From assembly GCF_004348895.1 (NCBI RefSeq), contig NZ_RRZK01000030.1:124001-188000 (forward strand): 64,000 bases of DNA, written 5' to 3'. Below, in pieces: positions 23,819-32,640 of the stretch. Positions within the stretch are counted from its first letter, which is position 1. Each line of letters begins with the position of its first letter. Source of the stretch: Pseudomonas vancouverensis. Its GTDB lineage: Bacteria; Pseudomonadota; Gammaproteobacteria; Pseudomonadales; Pseudomonadaceae. The notes beneath the pieces were generated by a model. The model did not search any database. It saw nothing but the letters and a program-made list of their open reading frames with translations, and was not told the origin of the DNA. Both the position numbers and the translations under genes were made by a program.

Positions 23819-26203
23819 ATGCGCTATTTGCTGATGTTGCTGTTGTGTTTGCCCCTCTTGGCAAGCGCTGTCGAGTTCGACGAGTCCACTCAAAGCCTGC
23901 CCTTGGGCCGAACCCTGCAAGTGTTCGAAGACACCGGTGGCCAGGCGACCATCGCGGATGTGCGCGCGCAGGCGGCAGCCGGCAACTTCAAGGCCCACAA
24001 CAAGGACACCCTCAACGCTGGCTACTCCCGTTCGGTGTTCTGGCTGAAAATCGACCTGCACTACCGTCCGAAGGATCCAGCGGCACAACGCACCTGGCTG
24101 CTGGAACTGGCCTATCCACCGCTCGATCACCTTGACCTCTATCTGCCCGATGCCAATGGCAACTACCAGTTGATTCGGCAGACCGGCGACGCCTTGCCGT
24201 TCGCCAGCCGTGAGATCCGCCAGAACAACTACCTGTTCGACCTGCCCTTCAAACCCGATCAGGCGCAAACCCTGTACCTGCGCCTGGCCAGCGAGGGCTC
24301 GATCCAGGCGCCGGTGACCTTGTGGTCAAGCACCGCTTACCTCGAAGAGCAGCCCATACGCCTTTATGTGCTGGGGCTGATCTACGGCGTTTTGCTGGGG
24401 ATGCTGGTCTACAATCTGTTCATCTACCTCAGCGTACGTGACACCAGTTACCTCTATTACATCTTCTATATCGCCTCGTTCGGTCTGTATCAGCTGTCGG
24501 TAAACGGTGCGGCCGTGCAATATTTCTGGCCGGACAACCCCTGGTGGGCCAACGCCGCGACGCCGTTTTTCATCGGCTGCGCCGGTTTGTTCGGCAGTCA
24601 GTTCGCCCGCAGCTTCCTGCAGATGTCCAGCCACAGCCGCTGGCTTGACCGCCTGTTGCTGGCGTTGGTGGCGTTCGGTGCGCTGGTGGTCGGGCTGTCA
24701 TTGATGACCAGTTACGCCCTGGCCTTGCGCCTGGCTACCGCACTGGCGCTGACCTTCACCGTGGTGATCTTTGCCGCCGGCATTTTTGCCTGGCTGCGCG
24801 GCTTGCGCGTGGCGCGCTATTTCATCATTGCCTGGTCGGCGTTCCTGCTCGGTGGCATCGTCAACACGCTGATGGTGCTGGGGTACCTGCCGAACGTGTT
24901 CCTGACCATGTACTCCAGCCAGATCGGCTCAGCCATTGAAGTGGCGCTGCTGTCCCTGGCTTTGGCCGACCGCATCAACGCCATGCGCGAGCAGCAGGCG
25001 CAGACCCTGTTCGATGCCAGCCAGAAGCTGGAAGTGCTCAACCAGCAATTGGCGCGCAGTAACCGGCTCAAGGATGAATTCCTGGCCACGCTGACCCACG
25101 AGCTGCGTACGCCGATGAACGGTGTGATCGGTTCGCTGGAGTTGATGCAGACCGTCGAGATGGACCCGGAGCTGGAGCAGTATCAACAAACCGCCGCCGG
25201 CTCGGCACGGGACATGATGCGCATGGTCAACGGCATTCTGACCCTCACCGAATTGCAGGCCGGCAAACTCAAGGCCTCGGCCGATACGTTCAGCCTGCGG
25301 GCCATGGTCGATGCCTTGCGTGCACAGTTCGAGAGCAATGCGCTGGGCAAGTCGCTGGATTTCAAGGTCGACGTCGCCCCGGGTGTGCCGGACCGCCTGC
25401 ACGGCGACAAGACCAAGATCGCGCAATGCCTGGAATGTCTGCTGGATAACGCGATCAAGTTCACCCGCATTGGCGGCCTGGCCTTGCGGGTGACCGGCAA
25501 GGCGATCGAACCGGATCGATTGGCGCTGACCTTTACCGTGATCGACACCGGCATCGGTTTCACTGATCTGGGCGAAGCCACCATGTACCAGCGCTTCTTC
25601 CAGCTCGACGGCTCCATGACCCGCGAATTCGGTGGCCTGGGCGTTGGGCTGGCGATCTGCCGACAACTGGTCGAACTGTTGGGCGGGCGCCTGACTCACC
25701 GTTCCGAGCCCGGGCGCGGCAGCCGCTTCCAGCTGGATGTGGAAGTGGAGCTGGCGGTGATGGATCGCCCGGCCATGCCGCTGATGACTCGAGACTTTCC
25801 TCGCCTGCGACTGCCTCAGGACTGCACGGTACTGGTGGTGGACGACAACAGCATCAGCCAGCTGGTGATGCGCGGCATGTTGCTCAAACTGGGTTTTCGC
25901 GTGCGCACGGCCGATGGCGGCGCTGATGCGCTGGATCTTTTGCAGCGCGAAAGCTTCGATGCGGTGCTGGTGGATTGCCAGTTGCCGAGCAAGGATGGCG
26001 TTTCGGTGTGCTGCCAGATTCGCGCCTTGCCCGGCTGTGCCGACTTGCCGTTGTTCGTGATTGCCCTTGGCACCGAGCGGGAGCGCTGCCCGACTGGGGC
26101 CTTGATCGATCACTTGAGCAAGCCGGTGAAATTCGAAGACTTGCAAGCCGCGCTATATCGCCGGGTGCTCTGCTCGGAACAGGGCGAAAGCGCCGCCAAT
26201 TAG
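23819..26203 (+). CDS. ladS: Hybrid sensor histidine kinase LadS
   Basis: A 794-residue inner-membrane hybrid kinase. A signal peptide (1-17) and a periplasmic 7TMR-DISMED2 domain (about 25-165) are followed by a seven-helix 7TMR-DISM region (about 180-380), a HisKA domain with phospho-acceptor His427 in LTHELRTPMNG, a HATPase_c domain (FGGLGVGLAICRQLVELLGGRL) and a receiver domain with Asp719 in VLVDCQLPSKDG. There is no Hpt domain. In P. aeruginosa LadS (PA3974) feeds GacS/GacA by phosphorelay and so raises rsmY/rsmZ, biofilm and type VI secretion (established). The position after thiD matches that species. Signal and output here are inferred. Confidence 0.92.
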   Translation: MRYLLMLLLCLPLLASAVEFDESTQSLPLGRTLQVFEDTGGQATIADVRAQAAAGNFKAHNKDTLNAGYSRSVFWLKIDLHYRPKDPAAQRTWLLELAYPPLDHLDLYLPDANGNYQLIRQTGDALPFASREIRQNNYLFDLPFKPDQAQTLYLRLASEGSIQAPVTLWSSTAYLEEQPIRLYVLGLIYGVLLGMLVYNLFIYLSVRDTSYLYYIFYIASFGLYQLSVNGAAVQYFWPDNPWWANAATPFFIGCAGLFGSQFARSFLQMSSHSRWLDRLLLALVAFGALVVGLSLMTSYALALRLATALALTFTVVIFAAGIFAWLRGLRVARYFIIAWSAFLLGGIVNTLMVLGYLPNVFLTMYSSQIGSAIEVALLSLALADRINAMREQQAQTLFDASQKLEVLNQQLARSNRLKDEFLATLTHELRTPMNGVIGSLELMQTVEMDPELEQYQQTAAGSARDMMRMVNGILTLTELQAGKLKASADTFSLRAMVDALRAQFESNALGKSLDFKVDVAPGVPDRLHGDKTKIAQCLECLLDNAIKFTRIGGLALRVTGKAIEPDRLALTFTVIDTGIGFTDLGEATMYQRFFQLDGSMTREFGGLGVGLAICRQLVELLGGRLTHRSEPGRGSRFQLDVEVELAVMDRPAMPLMTRDFPRLRLPQDCTVLVVDDNSISQLVMRGMLLKLGFRVRTADGGADALDLLQRESFDAVLVDCQLPSKDGVSVCCQIRALPGCADLPLFVIALGTERERCPTGALIDHLSKPVKFEDLQAALYRRVLCSEQGESAAN

Positions 26204-26277
26204 GCGTATATGACACTTTGAACGGTCCGGGGGCGGTGCTTAACTGATAGCCCTTGGCCGAGCAAAGGAGCCCCGTC

Positions 26278-27927
26278 ATGAACCTGCATCAGTTCGCCGA
26301 AACCCACGAAGTCACCAATCAGCCACCGTCCCTGGACGGCGTGAACCTGTATCGCATTGACTTGCCCTTGCAGGAATGGTCGCGGCGGTTCGGCGCCGGT
26401 TGGGCCGAATCGCGCATCGACGCTTATGGTGCTCTGGCCGGCGGACCGTTGATGGAAGCGGGCTTCCTGGCCAATCAGAACAAACCGGTGTTCAGCAGCC
26501 ATGACCGCTTTGGCCATCGCATTGATCTGGTGGAGTTTCATCCGGCCTACCACGAACTGATGCGCACGGCGGTCGAGCATGGCTTGACCTCGCTGCCCTG
26601 GGCCCATCCACAGGACGGCGCTCACGTAGCGCGGGCCTCCATGACGTACCTGCACAGCCAGGCTGAAGCAGGCAGTGGCTGCCCGCTGACCATGACGTTC
26701 GCCAGCGTGCCGGCGTTGCGTCTGCAACCGGACCTGGCCAAACAATGGCTGCCGAAGATCCTCGCCACCGAATACGACCCGCGCAATGTCGGCATGGTCC
26801 ACAAGGCCGGGGTGACCATCGGCATGGCCATGACAGAGAAACAGGGCGGCACCGATGTGCGGGCCAATACCACCAAGGCCTATCCGGTCGGCGCCAGTGG
26901 CCCGGGACAGGCGTATGAACTGGTCGGCCACAAATGGTTCTGCTCGGCGCCGATGTGCGATGCCTTCCTGACACTGGCGCAGACCGACAAGGGCCTGACC
27001 TGCTTCCTGCTGCCGCGTCATCGCCCGGATGACACGCGTAACCAGTTCTACATCCAGCGCCTGAAGAACAAGCTCGGCAACATCTCCAACGCATCCAGCG
27101 AAGTGGAATTCCGTGGTGCGCTGGCGTGGATGGTCGGCGAAGAAGGGCGCGGCGTGCCGACCATCATCGAGATGGTTGCCATGACCCGCTTCGATTGCAT
27201 GGTCGGCTCCAGTTCGCTGATGCGTCAGGCGTTGACCCAGGCCAGCCATCACTGTGCCCATCGTGCGGTCGGCGGCAAATTGCTCAGCGAGCAGCCGTTG
27301 ATGCAGAACGTACTGGCCGACCTGGCCCTGGAAAGCGAGGCGGCCCTGGCCTTGAGCCTGCGCATGGGCAAGGCACTGGATCACCTGGATGACAGCCAGG
27401 AGGCGAAATTCGCCCGCTTGGTGACAGCTGTGGGCAAGTACTGGATCTGCAAACGGGCGCCGGCGATGATCAACGAAGCCGCGGAGTGCATGGGCGGTGC
27501 GGGTTATGTCGAGGAGAGCATCCTGCCGCGCCTTTATCGCGAAGCGCCGGTGAATTCGACCTGGGAAGGTTCCGGCAACGTGCAGTGCCTCGACGTGTTG
27601 CGAGCGCTGTCGAAGGAGCCGGGTGTGCTTGATACGCTGTTCAGCGAATTGGGTGATGGGCATGGCGACAAGCGCCTGGCCGCGCACATCAATCAGTTGC
27701 AGGCGGCGTTCAAGGACACCAGTGACATTCAGTACCGCGCCCGGCAATTGACCGAGGATATTGCCTTGGGCTTGCAGGCCAAGCTGTTGCTGGAAGCGGG
27801 CAATTCAGCGGTCAGTGACGGGTTTATCGCCAGTCGTCTGAATGGCGGCGGGCGGGTTTATGGCGCTTTGCCGCGTGGGCTGGAAGTCGAAACCATTGTC
27901 GCCCGCTCGACCCCGCAAGGGTTCTGA
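26278..27927 (+). CDS. AidB-like acyl-CoA dehydrogenase
   Basis: A 549-residue flavoprotein of the acyl-CoA dehydrogenase family. AMTEKQGGTDVRANTT, HKWFCSAPMCDAF, VEFRGALAWMVGEEGRGV and the C-terminal WEGSGNVQCLDVLRAL strongly resemble E. coli AidB (541 residues), which binds DNA and has weak isovaleryl-CoA dehydrogenase activity in the adaptive response. No alkylation-repair genes are adjacent, so the role is uncertain. The ATG at 26278 has an AAAGGAG site; an upstream TTG is rejected. It starts 74 bases after ladS. Confidence 0.9.
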   Translation: MNLHQFAETHEVTNQPPSLDGVNLYRIDLPLQEWSRRFGAGWAESRIDAYGALAGGPLMEAGFLANQNKPVFSSHDRFGHRIDLVEFHPAYHELMRTAVEHGLTSLPWAHPQDGAHVARASMTYLHSQAEAGSGCPLTMTFASVPALRLQPDLAKQWLPKILATEYDPRNVGMVHKAGVTIGMAMTEKQGGTDVRANTTKAYPVGASGPGQAYELVGHKWFCSAPMCDAFLTLAQTDKGLTCFLLPRHRPDDTRNQFYIQRLKNKLGNISNASSEVEFRGALAWMVGEEGRGVPTIIEMVAMTRFDCMVGSSSLMRQALTQASHHCAHRAVGGKLLSEQPLMQNVLADLALESEAALALSLRMGKALDHLDDSQEAKFARLVTAVGKYWICKRAPAMINEAAECMGGAGYVEESILPRLYREAPVNSTWEGSGNVQCLDVLRALSKEPGVLDTLFSELGDGHGDKRLAAHINQLQAAFKDTSDIQYRARQLTEDIALGLQAKLLLEAGNSAVSDGFIASRLNGGGRVYGALPRGLEVETIVARSTPQGF

Positions 27928-27940
27928 GCTGCGCATGAAC

Positions 27941-27968
27941 TGTGGGAGCGAGCAAGCTCGCTCCCACA
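27941..27968. repeat. Single REP palindrome
   Basis: TGTGGGAGCGAG and CTCGCTCCCACA form a perfect 12-bp stem around CAAG, 13 bases after the aidB-like stop. It may also serve as a terminator or 3' protector. Confidence 0.85.
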
Positions 27969-28072
27969 TTGGATCCCTGATGGACTTGGCATTTGTGTAC
28001 TCGCGGCTGTTCCCGTGACGCGACGTTGCAGGCAAGATGAAGGTCTGCAAGTCAGAACACAGGATGCTGATC

Positions 28073-29536
28073 GTGACCGAAGCTTTTATTGTCGTTCAAA
28101 CCGCCGAGCAAGCCGTGGATCGGCTGGCACTCTTGCACAATCGTGCAACCACCGCACTGAGTCAGGCGCTCAAACGCTATCTCAAGGATCGCGTCGAACC
28201 TGATGCCGAAGAACGTGCCCTGTTTCGCTACCCTGAACTGCGTCTGACCTACCATTGCCAGGGCGAAGTGCCACAAACCACCCGTGCCTACGCCAAGGTC
28301 CAGTTGCCCGGTACCTACAGCGTCACCGTCACCCATCCGGCGGCCTTCCGTAAATACCTGCTGGAACAGCTGGTGCCGTTGATGCACGACTTCACCGTGA
28401 CGGTAGAAGTCGGTGTCAGTGAGCAGAACATTCCTTATCCCTATGTGGTCGAGCAGGGTGATGAACTGGGTGGCTCCGGCGTGACCGCCGCTGTGCTGGC
28501 GCGAGTCTTCCCGAGTACCGACCTGTCGGCGGCGACCGATGGCATTGCCGACGGCCTGTACGATTGGGAAAACACCGACCCGCTGCCACTGGCGTTGTTC
28601 GATGCCGCACGGGTGGATTTTTCCCTGCGCCGCCTGGTGCACTACACCGGCAGCGACTGGCGCCATGTGCAGCCGTGGATCCTGCTGACCAACTACCACC
28701 GCTACGTCGACCAGTTCATCGTCCATGGCCTGGAGCAACTGCGCAAAGACCCGCGTTTCGTGCGCATGGTCCTGCCGGGCAACGTGATCATTGAAAAGAG
28801 CATGGACCACGGTGAAGCCTCGGCGATTGCCGCTGGCGTGGTCTGGCACCGTTACCAGATGCCGGCTTATCACCTGATTGCCAGCGATGGCCATGGGGTG
28901 ACGCTGGTCAACATTGGTGTCGGTCCGTCCAACGCCAAGAACATCACCGATCACCTGGCGGTGCTGCGTCCACATTGCTGGCTGATGATCGGCCACTGCG
29001 GCGGCTTGCGTCAGTCGCAGACCATCGGCGACTACGTGCTGGCCCACGCCTACATGCGCCGTGACGGCATCCTCGACCGGGTGGTGCCGCCGAACATCCC
29101 GATTCCTGCCCTGGCCGAAGTGCAGCTCGCCTTGCAACAGGCGGCGGCGAACATCACCGGTGAGAAGGGCGACGAGCTGAAAAAACGCCTGCGCACCGGC
29201 ACCGTGCTGACCTACGACGACCGTAACTGGGAGCTGCGTTGGGCCCAGGAGCGTCCGTTGATCAACCTGTCCCGTGCGGTCGCGGTGGACATGGAAAGCG
29301 GCACCATTGCCGCCCAGGGTTATCGCTTGCGGGTACCGTACGGCACCTTGCTCTGCGTCTCGGACAAACCGTTGCACAGCGAAATCAAGCTGCCGGGTTC
29401 GGCCAACGCTTTCTATGAGCGCGCGGTCAGCCAGCACTTGAAGATCGGCATCGAGGCGGTGGACCTGTTGCGCACCGAGCTTAACTCGCTGCACTCGCGC
29501 AAACTGCGCAGCTTCGACGAGCCGCCATTCCGCTGA
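28073..29536 (+). CDS. amn: AMP nucleosidase
   Basis: A 487-residue enzyme that splits AMP to adenine and ribose 5-phosphate, controlling the AMP pool. The N-terminal AMNp_N domain and the C-terminal phosphorylase-like domain (VNIGVGPSNAKNITDHLAVLRP, WLMIGHCGGLRQSQTIGDYV, VDMESGTIAAQGYRLRVPYGTLLCVSDKPLH) are complete. Start choice: GTG at 28073 with AGGAT 7 bases upstream; ATGs at 28037 and 28064 are in frame but poorly spaced, so the start is uncertain by up to 12 codons. Confidence 0.94.
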   Translation: MTEAFIVVQTAEQAVDRLALLHNRATTALSQALKRYLKDRVEPDAEERALFRYPELRLTYHCQGEVPQTTRAYAKVQLPGTYSVTVTHPAAFRKYLLEQLVPLMHDFTVTVEVGVSEQNIPYPYVVEQGDELGGSGVTAAVLARVFPSTDLSAATDGIADGLYDWENTDPLPLALFDAARVDFSLRRLVHYTGSDWRHVQPWILLTNYHRYVDQFIVHGLEQLRKDPRFVRMVLPGNVIIEKSMDHGEASAIAAGVVWHRYQMPAYHLIASDGHGVTLVNIGVGPSNAKNITDHLAVLRPHCWLMIGHCGGLRQSQTIGDYVLAHAYMRRDGILDRVVPPNIPIPALAEVQLALQQAAANITGEKGDELKKRLRTGTVLTYDDRNWELRWAQERPLINLSRAVAVDMESGTIAAQGYRLRVPYGTLLCVSDKPLHSEIKLPGSANAFYERAVSQHLKIGIEAVDLLRTELNSLHSRKLRSFDEPPFR

Positions 29537-29554
29537 TTTGTCGATGGTCATTTG

Positions 29555-29589
29555 ACGGTCGGGCTACTAGCATTAGCAGCCCTGACCGT
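29555..29589 (+). other. Imperfect hairpin between amn and rluE
   Basis: ACGGTCGGGCT (29555-29565) pairs with AGCCCTGACCGT (29578-29589) with a one-base bulge. The following bases are only moderately U-rich, so it could be a weak terminator of amn. Confidence 0.55.
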
Positions 29590-29606
29590 TAGATGTTGTT
29601 CTGCCC

Positions 29607-30242
29607 ATGTCCCGTCCCCCACGCCCACCTTCGCGCCGCCCCGGTGTGAAACCTCCGACTTCAGCTCCCCGCCGCGTCGCCAAGGCACCGCCGGCCGAGC
29701 CGAAATTGATCCTGTTCAACAAACCCTTCGACGTGCTGACGCAATTCAGCGACGGCGAGGGGCGGGCGACGCTTAAGGACTACATCGACATTCCGGGGAT
29801 CTACCCGGCGGGAAGGCTGGATCGTGACAGCGAAGGCTTGCTGCTGCTGACTAACGACGGCCAGCTTCAGGCGCGGATCGCTGACCCGAAACACAAACTG
29901 GCGAAAACCTATTGGGTGCAGGTCGAGGGTGAACCGACTGCCGAGCAGTTGCAGCGTCTGCGCGATGGCGTCGAGCTGAATGACGGCATGACCTTGCCGG
30001 CCGAGGCGCGACAACTGGACGAGCCTGAACTGTGGCCGCGCAACCCGCCCGTGCGGTTTCGCAAAAGCGTGCCGACCCATTGGCTGGAGCTGGTGATTCG
30101 TGAAGGGCGCAACCGTCAGGTTCGGCGCATGACTGCGGCGGTCGGTTTGCCGACGCTGCGCCTGGTGCGGGTCAGGATCGGTGACTGGACGATCGAAGGG
30201 CTCGATCAGGGCCAGTGGAAGGAAGTGCCGGCGCGCTTATAA
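29607..30242 (+). CDS. rluE: 23S rRNA pseudouridine(2457) synthase RluE-like
   Basis: A 211-residue RsuA-family synthase. The catalytic aspartate lies in YPAGRLDRDSEGLLLLTNDG; LILFNKPFDVLTQF, WPRNPPVRFRKSVPTHWLEL and EGRNRQVRRMTAAVGLPTLRLVRVRIGDW closely follow E. coli RluE. There is no S4 domain; instead a 30-residue Pro/Arg-rich N-terminal tail precedes the core. Its 3' end overlaps the convergent DUF2788 gene by 6 bases. Confidence 0.94.
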   Translation: MSRPPRPPSRRPGVKPPTSAPRRVAKAPPAEPKLILFNKPFDVLTQFSDGEGRATLKDYIDIPGIYPAGRLDRDSEGLLLLTNDGQLQARIADPKHKLAKTYWVQVEGEPTAEQLQRLRDGVELNDGMTLPAEARQLDEPELWPRNPPVRFRKSVPTHWLELVIREGRNRQVRRMTAAVGLPTLRLVRVRIGDWTIEGLDQGQWKEVPARL

Positions 30243-30446
30243 CGAGCCGGATTCGATCAGGCCGATTACCACGCTCTTGATCACAAATGCCGCAACGCCC
30301 AGTCCCAGCACGAAGAACAGGATGAACGAGCCAAAGCGCCCGGCCTTGGACTTCTTCGCCAGATCCCAGACGATGAAACCCATGAAAATGATCAGGATGG
30401 AGACCAGGCCGGTCATCATCCACTCTTCGAAAACTGCAGGATCCAT
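30237..30446 (-). CDS. DUF2788 family membrane protein
   Basis: A 69-residue protein with two predicted membrane helices (about 10-28 and 40-62) separated by a basic loop, AKKSKAGR. It matches the DUF2788 family in length and composition; function unknown. It is convergent with rluE and overlaps it by 6 bases. Confidence 0.85.
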   Translation of the reverse strand: MDPAVFEEWMMTGLVSILIIFMGFIVWDLAKKSKAGRFGSFILFFVLGLGVAAFVIKSVVIGLIESGSL

Positions 30447-30559
30447 TGGACATCTCCAGCGTGGGCGCGGCTAAAAGGCGCTGGAGTATAAGGCATGCAG
30501 GGCGCGTGCAGTGCCGCCCTGCGGCGGTGTGTCGCAGCTACTCGTCGCCTGTTCCGGCC

Positions 30560-30627
30560 CCATCGCGAGCAAGCTCGCTCCCACAAGGGATCTTTAGTGC
30601 ATGGTGGGTCCCTGCTCGCGAAGGCGA
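30560..30627. repeat. REP pair, partly degenerate
   Basis: CCATCGCGAGCAAGCTCGCT followed by a shorter degenerate partner ending CTGCTCGCGAAGGCG. It lies between the DUF2788 start and the Lrp-type gene's stop; both are on the minus strand. Confidence 0.75.
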
Positions 30628-30629
30628 TT

Positions 30630-31109
30630 TCAGCTACGCAGATGCGTCAGCGGCAGCTCGGTGCTGTTCAACACCTGATTCAGCACAAAACTCGAACGCA
30701 CGCTGGTCACGCCTTCGATCCGGGTCAGATGCCCCAGCAGCAGTTTCTGGTAGTGATCCATGTCCGGCACCACGACCTTGAGCTGGTAGTCGGCGTCCAT
30801 CCCGGTCACCAGGCTGCACTCGAGCACCTGCGGCAAGGTGCGGATGGCCTGTTCGAAGTTCTCGAAGCGCTCCGGCGTGTGTCGATCCATGCCGATCAAC
30901 ACATAGGCGGTCAGGCTCAGGCCGAGCATCTTGCGGTCGAGCAGGGCGACCTGGCGGGAAATGTAGCCGTCGTCTTCCAGTTGCTTGACCCGGCGCGAGC
31001 AGGGCGACGGCGACAGGCCGATGCGCTCGGCCAGTTCCTGGTTGGAGATGCGCGCATCGCGCTGCAATTCGGCCAAAATGCTCAGGTCGTAGCGGTCGAG
31101 TTTGCTCAT
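30630..31109 (-). CDS. Lrp/AsnC family transcriptional regulator
   Basis: A 159-residue regulator: N-terminal winged helix (LDRYDLSILAELQRDARISNQELAERIGLSPSPCSRRVKQLEDDGYI) and C-terminal RAM/AsnC domain (YQLKVVVPDMDHYQKLLLGHL..GVTSVRSSFVLNQVLNSTELPL). Such proteins bind amino acids and form octamers. The ATG at 31109 is chosen over the adjoining TTG. The target is unknown; no amino-acid gene is adjacent on the same strand. Confidence 0.93.
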   Translation of the reverse strand: MSKLDRYDLSILAELQRDARISNQELAERIGLSPSPCSRRVKQLEDDGYISRQVALLDRKMLGLSLTAYVLIGMDRHTPERFENFEQAIRTLPQVLECSLVTGMDADYQLKVVVPDMDHYQKLLLGHLTRIEGVTSVRSSFVLNQVLNSTELPLTHLRS

Positions 31110-31289
31110 CAATCAGTCCTTGTTTGTAACTATTGCGGCAGATTATCTATCCAGGGTTAAAAATTGCGCAAGTGATGTTTAATCCAGCAATCTTCGCAAT
31201 CGGCTGTCGCCGCTTCAGGCCTATTCTTATCACCAGAATCACTGCTCGGACAAACAGTCCATTGCGGCCCGCCCAATCAGGCCCGCCGC

Positions 31290-31427
31290 GGTCGCCACCC
31301 CCACAGGGGATGTGCCGGCCCCCGAGCTACACACTGTCCACAAGACGGCGTGAGGTGAGCCGACGTCAAAAGCGTCGAGCCAGGACGAAGTTCTCCAAGG
31401 GGAGGCCGACGGGTCTCCCCTTTTTCT
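31290..31427 (+). ncRNA. Candidate small RNA (start not located)
   Basis: A structured segment with hairpin CGACG-TCAAAAG-CGTCG (31361-31377), a single-stranded-looking AGGACGAAGTTCTCC, and the terminal hairpin with U-tract. Three GGA motifs are present, so RsmA/CsrA-type binding is possible. I could not place a promoter or match a known RNA family, so the 5' end is a guess. Confidence 0.35.
31399..31425 (+). terminator. Strong Rho-independent terminator with no assigned gene
   Basis: GGGGAGGCC and GGTCTCCCC form a 9-bp stem (one G-U) with loop GACG, followed directly by TTTTTCTT. Confidence 0.85.
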
Positions 31428-31545
31428 TGCCTGCGATTTGCCCACAGCCCTCAATAAATAAGTTTCGCGACTGATAACCTGTTGCAGAACCGGCCTGCGC
31501 TTTCCCAGTCTTACGTACAGGCCCCTATCGGTAATGAGGAAAAGC

Positions 31546-32640
31546 ATGAAGTCGCGCGTCTGGCGTTTGGCCGGAGTTGGTTTGCTGTGTGTCAGTGTCA
31601 CTGCGCAATCGCTCGCCGATGAGCCGCAGAATCGTGGCCCCGAGGGCGGACACGAAGGTGGGCACGAGGGGCATCAGGGCAACAATCAGGGGCATGGCAA
31701 CAATTATCAGCAGCATCCACAGGGTGGTCCGCAGCAGAACCAGCCGCGCCCGCAGAATAACGAGGTCATTCGCGGCGACAACAGCCGGCAGTTCGAGCAT
31801 AACGGCCAGAACCAGAACCAGAACCAGAATCATGGCAACGGCCAGTGGCAGAACCGCCCGCAGCCGGAACTCAACAGCCCGGTCCGTTCGCCGCCTCCGT
31901 CACCGCAATTGCCGGCCAATGACCTGCCGATCCAGGGCAGGCCCGACACCGTGCGTCAGACCCAGCCACCACAGCGCGGTTATTATCAGGACCAGACCCA
32001 TCGCTACGATAACAATCAGCACTGGAATGGTTACGGCGGTGCGCCGAACTACAACAAACCCTGGCCGGGTCGCCCGGAAGGGCATGGCAATGGCTGGGGC
32101 CCAGGCCCGCAGTATCGGCCTGGACAGGTGATCGATCGCTTCCCGGACCGTAACTTCCGCGTGCCGTACCGTGGCATGGATTACTACTATTCCGGCGGCT
32201 ACTGGTATCGGCCGATAGGCCCGCGTTATGAAGTGGTTGTTCCGCCACGAGGGATTCGCGTCAGCTACCTGCCTGACTATGCGCAGGAAGTCTGGATCGG
32301 CGGGGCGATGCTGTTTCTGGCGGCCGGGTCGTACTACGCCTACCAGGAAAGCACCCAGGATTACGTCGTGGTCGAGCCGCCGGTGGGCAGCCCGCAGCCG
32401 GCACCGCAACAACCGCCACAAGCGGCCAACAACAGCTATGACGTAGAAGCCTATCCAGCCAACGGCCAGTCGCAGGAGCAGATCAGTCAGGACGGCTACC
32501 AGTGCTACCAGTACGCCGTGCAGCAGAGTGGTTTTGACCCGCGAACCGCGACCTACCAACCTGACCCATCGGTGGTGCAAGCCTACCGCCAGGCTCAGGG
32601 CAGTTGCCTGAGCAGTCGCGGTTATCAGGTCAACTACTGA
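31546..32640 (+). CDS. Secreted Q/N/G-rich DUF6515-like protein
   Basis: A 364-residue protein with a signal peptide (1-23, cut after SLA). Residues about 25-125 are very rich in Gln, Asn, Gly and His (GHEGGHEGHQGNNQGHGNN, QNQNQNQN). A conserved-looking core follows at about 200-275 (GMDYYYSGGYWYRP, YEVVVPPRGIRVSYLPDYAQEVWIGGAMLFLAAGSYYAY), then a Pro/Gln linker and a C-terminal domain with GYQCYQYAVQQSGFDP and a second Cys. Probably periplasmic or outer-membrane associated; function unknown. ATG 31546 follows GAGGAAAAGC; the ATG 12 bases earlier is less likely. It overlaps the convergent CDF gene by 7 bases. Confidence 0.85.
   Translation: MKSRVWRLAGVGLLCVSVTAQSLADEPQNRGPEGGHEGGHEGHQGNNQGHGNNYQQHPQGGPQQNQPRPQNNEVIRGDNSRQFEHNGQNQNQNQNHGNGQWQNRPQPELNSPVRSPPPSPQLPANDLPIQGRPDTVRQTQPPQRGYYQDQTHRYDNNQHWNGYGGAPNYNKPWPGRPEGHGNGWGPGPQYRPGQVIDRFPDRNFRVPYRGMDYYYSGGYWYRPIGPRYEVVVPPRGIRVSYLPDYAQEVWIGGAMLFLAAGSYYAYQESTQDYVVVEPPVGSPQPAPQQPPQAANNSYDVEAYPANGQSQEQISQDGYQCYQYAVQQSGFDPRTATYQPDPSVVQAYRQAQGSCLSSRGYQVNY

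Larger units (their letters stand above)
31110..31545. other. 436-base intergenic region with orphan terminator
   Basis: No supported protein gene. The left part holds the promoter of the divergent Lrp gene; the centre is GC-rich with short palindromes; the right part ends in a strong plus-strand terminator at 31399-31425 that no upstream plus-strand gene explains. The DUF6515-like gene begins 120 bases later. Confidence 0.8.

Noticed and set aside
25975..26247. Small plus-strand ORF inside the ladS receiver domain and intergenic gap
   Set aside because: Out of frame with ladS, arginine-rich shadow composition, no ribosome-binding site.
31340..31425. Guanidine-II (mini-ykkC) riboswitch from ACGG-like loops
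   Set aside because: Only one loop fits ACGR loosely, the second hairpin is a terminator with a U-tract, and no SugE/EmrE gene follows.
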